From the NCBI RefSeq assembly GCF_000787575.1, contig NW_012236514.1, forward strand, positions 496,001 to 560,000: a stretch of DNA of 64,000 nucleotides. The letters run 5' to 3'. Each line of letters starts with the position of its first letter. Positions within the stretch are counted from its first letter, which is position 1. The notes under the pieces are model-generated. The model saw only the letters and a program-made list of their open reading frames with translations. It had not been told where the DNA came from and did no database searches. Shown one piece after another: positions 59,651 to 64,000 of this stretch. Source of the stretch: Acytostelium subglobosum LB1 (Eukaryota > Evosea > Eumycetozoa > Acytosteliales > Acytosteliaceae). A program made the translations under genes and the position numbers.

Positions 59651-61369
59651 ATGACCTGGACAGAGATAGATAATAATACTAGTTATATTGACAGTGCCAA
59701 CAACAGTGTAGTTTCTGATTCGATGGCAACAACAACAACAACATTAACAACAACATGTCAAGAGCACAACAGGAGGTCAGAGTTCATATGTTTCGATTGC
59801 AACATGTTGGTGTGTCCAGTGTGTTTGGGAAGAGGATATGCTCATAATGGACATGAAGTCGATCATATTGATAACATCAAGAAGAGAATGATCGAGAAGG
59901 ACAAGAAGGATATGTGGTGTAAACCGAGGTTGGATCATCTGTGGAAGACACTTCAACTGTGTGCCGGATCATATCAATCATTGCAACAGACTCATGCATC
60001 AATCAGCAGTCACTTTGAACAACTGATCAAAGTGATCATCGCTGAGGAGCACAAGATCAAGACACCAATCAATGTTCAAATGTCACACATTCAATCAACA
60101 ATCAACAACATCATCAATGAGATCAAAGACATCAATCATATCATCAACATACGACTACCAACAAATAACAACGACAACGACAACAGTACTAGTGAAGTTG
60201 ATGATACAACACAATTGATTGAATCGATCACATCATGCAAATCAATCGATGAGTTCACAGACAAGATCACTCAATCTGATATGGACACACAGCAACAACA
60301 ACACAATGTCAATGATGATGAACTGATGTCAATTATCATTCGTCACAACCAACACACTCATCAAGTGCCTTATGATGAGAAGATGTTGCACCCAAGTCGT
60401 ATAGAGATTGATGTCAACTTGTTGACCGGTGTCAGGAAGCAGATCGAGTCGTGTTTCAAACTCATTCAACCTGGACGTGCCGGCAAATATGATGGCCATA
60501 TCATGTCTCTGGCTGGCGATCGATGCTCAATGTTCTCTCTTGATACGTTCAAGTGGACATCATTAGACAGGGCGTTCAAACGATCATTCGTGAGCTCACA
60601 TATATCAATGGTATACGCCCGAGGCCATGTCTATGTGTTTGGCGGATCGGACGAATATGACATAACATCATACTCTCGATACTCTCTGTTCGATGGTCAA
60701 TGCCACACTGCACCATTGCCAAGAGAGGATGAGCCATTTTCCGCCACAACTGCATGCTACGATGGTCAAAAGTACATCTACATCATCTGTGAATATCGAA
60801 CAAAAGATAACGATGGGGTATACCGACTTAACGTCTTGACTCTGGAATGTGACATCTATGGAAAACTTCCATACTCTATGATGATGGCCAGAGCCAACTT
60901 CAAGGCCGACTCCAACTCACTGGTTATCGTTGGTGAAGAGAAGATCCTCTTGTTCAATATCGAGACAAAGGAGTCCAATTATTTCTACATACCATCAGAG
61001 ACTGAACCGGGTGTAGTCCTTTATATCTACGAGAGTTGCTTCGATGGCCACGATAACTTATACATGAAGGCTGCTCTTGGCGAAATCGAAGACGATGATG
61101 CCGATCGATTCGTTCGAATCACATTGTCCACCAAGAAAATAACCAAGTTGGCCATGTGGCCAGAGCACAAAGAATACCATCGCTTGATCTATGATCAATG
61201 GTTTGGAATCATCTTTATTGGTGGAAGAGGCAAGAACTTTCGATACTCAATACCAGATGATCAATGGACTCTGATCACCTATGACAATGTCCCTTTTAAA
61301 GGTATTGCACAGAAAGGAGCATGCTTGATTCGTGATCGAATCGATGAAGTCAATTTAACAGAACCATAA
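59651..61369 (+). CDS. B-box zinc finger / kelch-like propeller protein, array copy 6
   Basis: An intronless 572-aa protein. I choose the ATG at 59,651 (MTWTEIDNN) over an upstream in-frame Met at 59,600 because it aligns with the starts of copies 3-5 (MDTE, MEID, METD) and the intervening residues are simple-sequence. B-box CQEHNRRSEFICFDCNMLVCPVC with GRGYAHNGH spacing. Helical region, Asp/Asn/Gln linker, then blades YARGHVYVFGG, CYDGQKYIYIIC, SCFDGHDNLYMKA and IYDQWFGIIFIGG. The conserved GACLIRD tail is followed by an extra dozen residues (ending NLTEP), unlike the other copies. Closest by eye to copy 5, including long identical stretches in the propeller. Confidence 0.87.
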   Translation: MTWTEIDNNTSYIDSANNSVVSDSMATTTTTLTTTCQEHNRRSEFICFDCNMLVCPVCLGRGYAHNGHEVDHIDNIKKRMIEKDKKDMWCKPRLDHLWKTLQLCAGSYQSLQQTHASISSHFEQLIKVIIAEEHKIKTPINVQMSHIQSTINNIINEIKDINHIINIRLPTNNNDNDNSTSEVDDTTQLIESITSCKSIDEFTDKITQSDMDTQQQQHNVNDDELMSIIIRHNQHTHQVPYDEKMLHPSRIEIDVNLLTGVRKQIESCFKLIQPGRAGKYDGHIMSLAGDRCSMFSLDTFKWTSLDRAFKRSFVSSHISMVYARGHVYVFGGSDEYDITSYSRYSLFDGQCHTAPLPREDEPFSATTACYDGQKYIYIICEYRTKDNDGVYRLNVLTLECDIYGKLPYSMMMARANFKADSNSLVIVGEEKILLFNIETKESNYFYIPSETEPGVVLYIYESCFDGHDNLYMKAALGEIEDDDADRFVRITLSTKKITKLAMWPEHKEYHRLIYDQWFGIIFIGGRGKNFRYSIPDDQWTLITYDNVPFKGIAQKGACLIRDRIDEVNLTEP

Positions 61370-61509
61370 ATAAACTACCAAACCCAACCTTGGTGTGTGT
61401 GTTTGGGATGTCCATCAGAGTCATTCTTTGAGTGACCTTGGCCGATCGAGATAAGATAAATAATAATACTAGCTCCAGTGTCAACAATAACAGTGTAGTT
61501 GCTGCTTCG

Positions 61510-63147
61510 ATGGCAACAACAACAACAACAACGACAACAACATGTCAGGAGCACAACAGGAGGTCAGAGTTGATATGTTTCGATTGCAGCATGTTGTTGT
61601 GTCCTTCTTGTTTGGGTAGAGATCATAAAGGACATAACATTGAACAAATAGATCGTATTAAACAGAGTATTAAAGAGAGGAATAAGGGATTATGGTGTAC
61701 TCCGAGGTTGGACCATCTGTGGAAGACACTTCGTCAATGCACTACTTCGTATCAATCATTGCAACAGACACAATCAGAGATAACAGCACACTTTGAACAA
61801 CTGATCAAGGTGCTCATCGCTCAGGAGTACAAGATCAAGACACCAATCAATGTTCAGATGTCACACGTTCAATCAACAATCAACAACATCATCAATGAGA
61901 TCAAAGATATCAATCTTATCATCAAACGCCAACAACCAACAGATAACAACAACGAAAACAATAGTGATGGCGGTGTCAAAGATGATACAACACAACTAAT
62001 TGAATCGATCACACAATGTACAACAATCGATGAGTTCATCAACAAGATCAACATCAACAACATTCAATCAGATGATGTTAACATCAATGATGATGAACTG
62101 ATGTCAATGATCGTTCGCCACAGCCAACACATTCATCAAGTACCATATGATGAGAGTGATGCTACTACATTACAGCTTAGAGCATGTGAGTATAATATCA
62201 ATGCTGACAAGTTGAAAGACATCAAGAAACAGATTGAATCATGCTTCAAACTCATTAAGCCTGGTCACTATACTCCTGGAGAGTACGAAGGACACATCAT
62301 TTCTTTTGATAACAATCCATTATCATTGTTCTCACTGGAGACTCAGAAGTGGACAACAATCAAACTCGATGGTGAATTCAATACTCAACTCAGTACGGCG
62401 CTCGGTTCGGTAGTCTATGCCCGTGGCAATGTCTATGTGTTTGGCGGTGCCTACGAAGAGGACGATGAAGGAGTTGAAACATGGACAAAGACATACTGTC
62501 GATTCTCCCTGGCCGAGAAACGAATCCACCATAATCCAATGACTGCGATGGAGGGTGCGTTTTTGTTTGCAACCTGCTACGACGGCGGAAAGTACATCTA
62601 CATCGTTGGTGGATGTGATGTGAAAGAAAAGAATCTGGACACCGTATACCGCTTCGACATTGACACAGGACAGTTTGAGGCGTTTGGAAAGATTCCTTTT
62701 GCGACATCTAATGCCTCCGCTCACTTCCACAAGGACAGCAACTCAATCATCATCGTTAGTGAGGACAAACAGGTCTCATCGTTCAGTGTGATCACACAGG
62801 CCACCAATGTTCTCTTTGAATATAGTAACTTTGCGGGCAACTGCAACTGTCAAATTAAAAGCAGTTGCTTCGATGGCCAAGACAACCTCTACCTTCTGTT
62901 CATTTATGACTGCACATTCATTCGATACACAATGTCCACCAAAGAGATCGTCAGTCTCAAAAAATGTCCATATACAATAGGTGTCCTGTTTTCCCTAATC
63001 TATGATGATTCATTTGGCATCATGCTCATTGCTGGACGAGCCCAGAACTATCAATACTCCACACAACATGATCGATGGACATTGCTTAACGATGATGATC
63101 CTAATGATTATCGTTCAGAACTGGGGGCGTGCTTGATACGTGATTGA
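61510..63147 (+). CDS. B-box zinc finger / kelch-like propeller protein, array copy 7 (shortened N-terminus)
   Basis: An intronless protein of 545 aa from the first in-frame ATG at 61,510 (MATTTTTTTTT). The frame is open further upstream to a GTG at 61,432. There the sequence (GTGACCTTGGCC...) aligns with the ATGACCTGGACA start of copy 6, so the ancestral ATG appears to have changed to GTG. The B-box (CQEHNRRSELICFDCSMLLCPSC, DHKGH) remains complete with the downstream start. Helical region and linker with poly-Asn and Asp. The propeller is more diverged than in copies 5 and 6 and has an extra acidic loop (YEEDDEGVETW). It ends GACLIRD. AATAAA follows near 63,172. Confidence 0.85.
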   Translation: MATTTTTTTTTCQEHNRRSELICFDCSMLLCPSCLGRDHKGHNIEQIDRIKQSIKERNKGLWCTPRLDHLWKTLRQCTTSYQSLQQTQSEITAHFEQLIKVLIAQEYKIKTPINVQMSHVQSTINNIINEIKDINLIIKRQQPTDNNNENNSDGGVKDDTTQLIESITQCTTIDEFINKININNIQSDDVNINDDELMSMIVRHSQHIHQVPYDESDATTLQLRACEYNINADKLKDIKKQIESCFKLIKPGHYTPGEYEGHIISFDNNPLSLFSLETQKWTTIKLDGEFNTQLSTALGSVVYARGNVYVFGGAYEEDDEGVETWTKTYCRFSLAEKRIHHNPMTAMEGAFLFATCYDGGKYIYIVGGCDVKEKNLDTVYRFDIDTGQFEAFGKIPFATSNASAHFHKDSNSIIIVSEDKQVSSFSVITQATNVLFEYSNFAGNCNCQIKSSCFDGQDNLYLLFIYDCTFIRYTMSTKEIVSLKKCPYTIGVLFSLIYDDSFGIMLIAGRAQNYQYSTQHDRWTLLNDDDPNDYRSELGACLIRD

Positions 63148-63252
63148 TTGATTGGTCAAATAGTGTGGTGATAATAAACCTTTCCAGCATTGTGTTTCAA
63201 TCATAATCATAAGGGAGAGTTATAATACATACATATATTTATAGACTTACTA

Positions 63253-64000
63253 ATGGATAATAACAATAATGTAGTTGATTCAATGGAAACATCAACAATA
63301 TCGACTACATGTCAAGATCACAACAGGAGGTCAGAGTTCATATGTTTCGATTGCAGCATGTTGGTGTGTCCTGTCTGCATTGGTCGACATCATAAAGGGC
63401 ATAGTGTGGACCAAATAGATAGTATTAAACTGAGTATTGAAGAGAGGAATAAGGATAGGCAAGCGTTATGGTGTACTCCAAGGCTGGATCATCTGTGGAA
63501 GACACTTCAACTGTGTACCAAATCATATCAGTCATTGCAACAGACACATTCAGAGATAACATCACACTTTGAACAACTGATCAAGTTGATCATCGCTCAA
63601 GAGCACAGAGTCAAGACACCAATCAATGTTCAAATGTCACACATTCAATCAACAATCAACAACATCATCAATGAGATCAATCAAATCAACCATATCATCG
63701 ACCTCCAACATCCAACAGACAACAATAATATTAGTGAGGCTGATAATATCAATCAAGATGATTCAACACAATTGATTGAATCGATCACACAATGCACAAC
63801 AATCGATGAGTTCATCAACAAGATCAACAACAACAACAACAATCAATCAGATGATGTCAATATCAATGATGATGAACTGATGTCAATGATCGTTCGTCAC
63901 AATCAACATACTCATCAAGTACCCTTTGATGAGAATGATGCTATTACATTGCGACTCAAAGCATGTGATTACAAGATCAATGACAAAAAGTTGAAAGACA
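63253..64000 (+). CDS. B-box zinc finger / kelch-like propeller protein, array copy 8 (runs off the window)
   Basis: The start ATG at 63,253 (MDNNNNVVDSM) is followed by an open frame to the window end, about 249 codons. B-box CQDHNRRSEFICFDCSMLVCPVC with RHHKGH, of the same type as copies 3 and 7. The helical region (LWCTPRLDHLWKTLQLC, NNIINEINQINHI) and Asp/Asn linker are present. The sequence ends just before the propeller. The array therefore continues to the right of this window. Confidence 0.85.
   Translation, partial: MDNNNNVVDSMETSTISTTCQDHNRRSEFICFDCSMLVCPVCIGRHHKGHSVDQIDSIKLSIEERNKDRQALWCTPRLDHLWKTLQLCTKSYQSLQQTHSEITSHFEQLIKLIIAQEHRVKTPINVQMSHIQSTINNIINEINQINHIIDLQHPTDNNNISEADNINQDDSTQLIESITQCTTIDEFINKINNNNNNQSDDVNINDDELMSMIVRHNQHTHQVPFDENDAITLRLKACDYKINDKKLKD

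Overview
This window is nuclear DNA of a eukaryote, almost certainly a social amoeba (dictyostelid). The evidence is small GT-AG introns of about 65-100 nt, very AT-rich spacers with AATAAA signals just after stops, Gln/Asn/Ser/Asp homopolymer tracts, and several proteins that closely match dictyostelid families (a severin-kinase-like GCK-III kinase, a 137-residue cofilin, giant VPS13 proteins, NudC). Coding regions are rather GC-rich at third codon positions, so this is not Dictyostelium discoideum itself. I cannot name the species from the sequence alone.

Layout. 1-4.9 kb: the last exon of an unidentified gene, a secreted beta-lactamase-fold hydrolase (minus), a fossil fragment of a Crinkler-like ATPase, and a bacterial-type SAM methyltransferase. 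5.0-20.8 kb: a giant VPS13 lipid-transfer protein gene (minus, 9 exons as modelled, about 5060 codons) with one apparent +1 frame change near 15.6 kb. 21.1-28.8 kb: a ComB-family (2-phosphosulfolactate phosphatase-like) gene, a severin-kinase homologue, a tau-tubulin-kinase-like gene with a CaaX-type C-terminus and an ATG-only first coding exon, cofilin, and an acidic low-complexity protein. 28.9-34.8 kb (all minus): a Gln/Asn-rich protein that combines two RRMs with a C-terminal RING finger, then TFIIIC subunit 5 (GTF3C5/tau95 family). 35.7-47.6 kb: a second VPS13 gene (plus, 6 exons, 3839 aa), which shares at least two intron positions and phases with the first. 47.6-51.3 kb (minus): nudC and an FHIP/FAM160-family gene, both tied to dynein in other eukaryotes.

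51.5-64.0 kb: a head-to-tail tandem array of at least eight intronless genes and pseudogenes. They encode a B-box zinc finger, a helical segment, an Asp/Asn/Gln linker and a kelch-like propeller ending in a conserved GACLIRD-type tail. Four copies look intact (one has lost its upstream ATG), one runs off the window end, and three are broken. A stretch with unidentified minus-strand reading frames interrupts the array at 56.4-57.8 kb. This array is the most accessory part of the window and the best candidate for an undescribed system.

A recurring structural theme is that nearly every intron, read on its own sense strand, is G-poor and carries CAAT/TCAA tetranucleotide repeats just before the 3' splice site. 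All intron models here were built by hand from splice-site consensus and reading-frame continuity, without transcript data.
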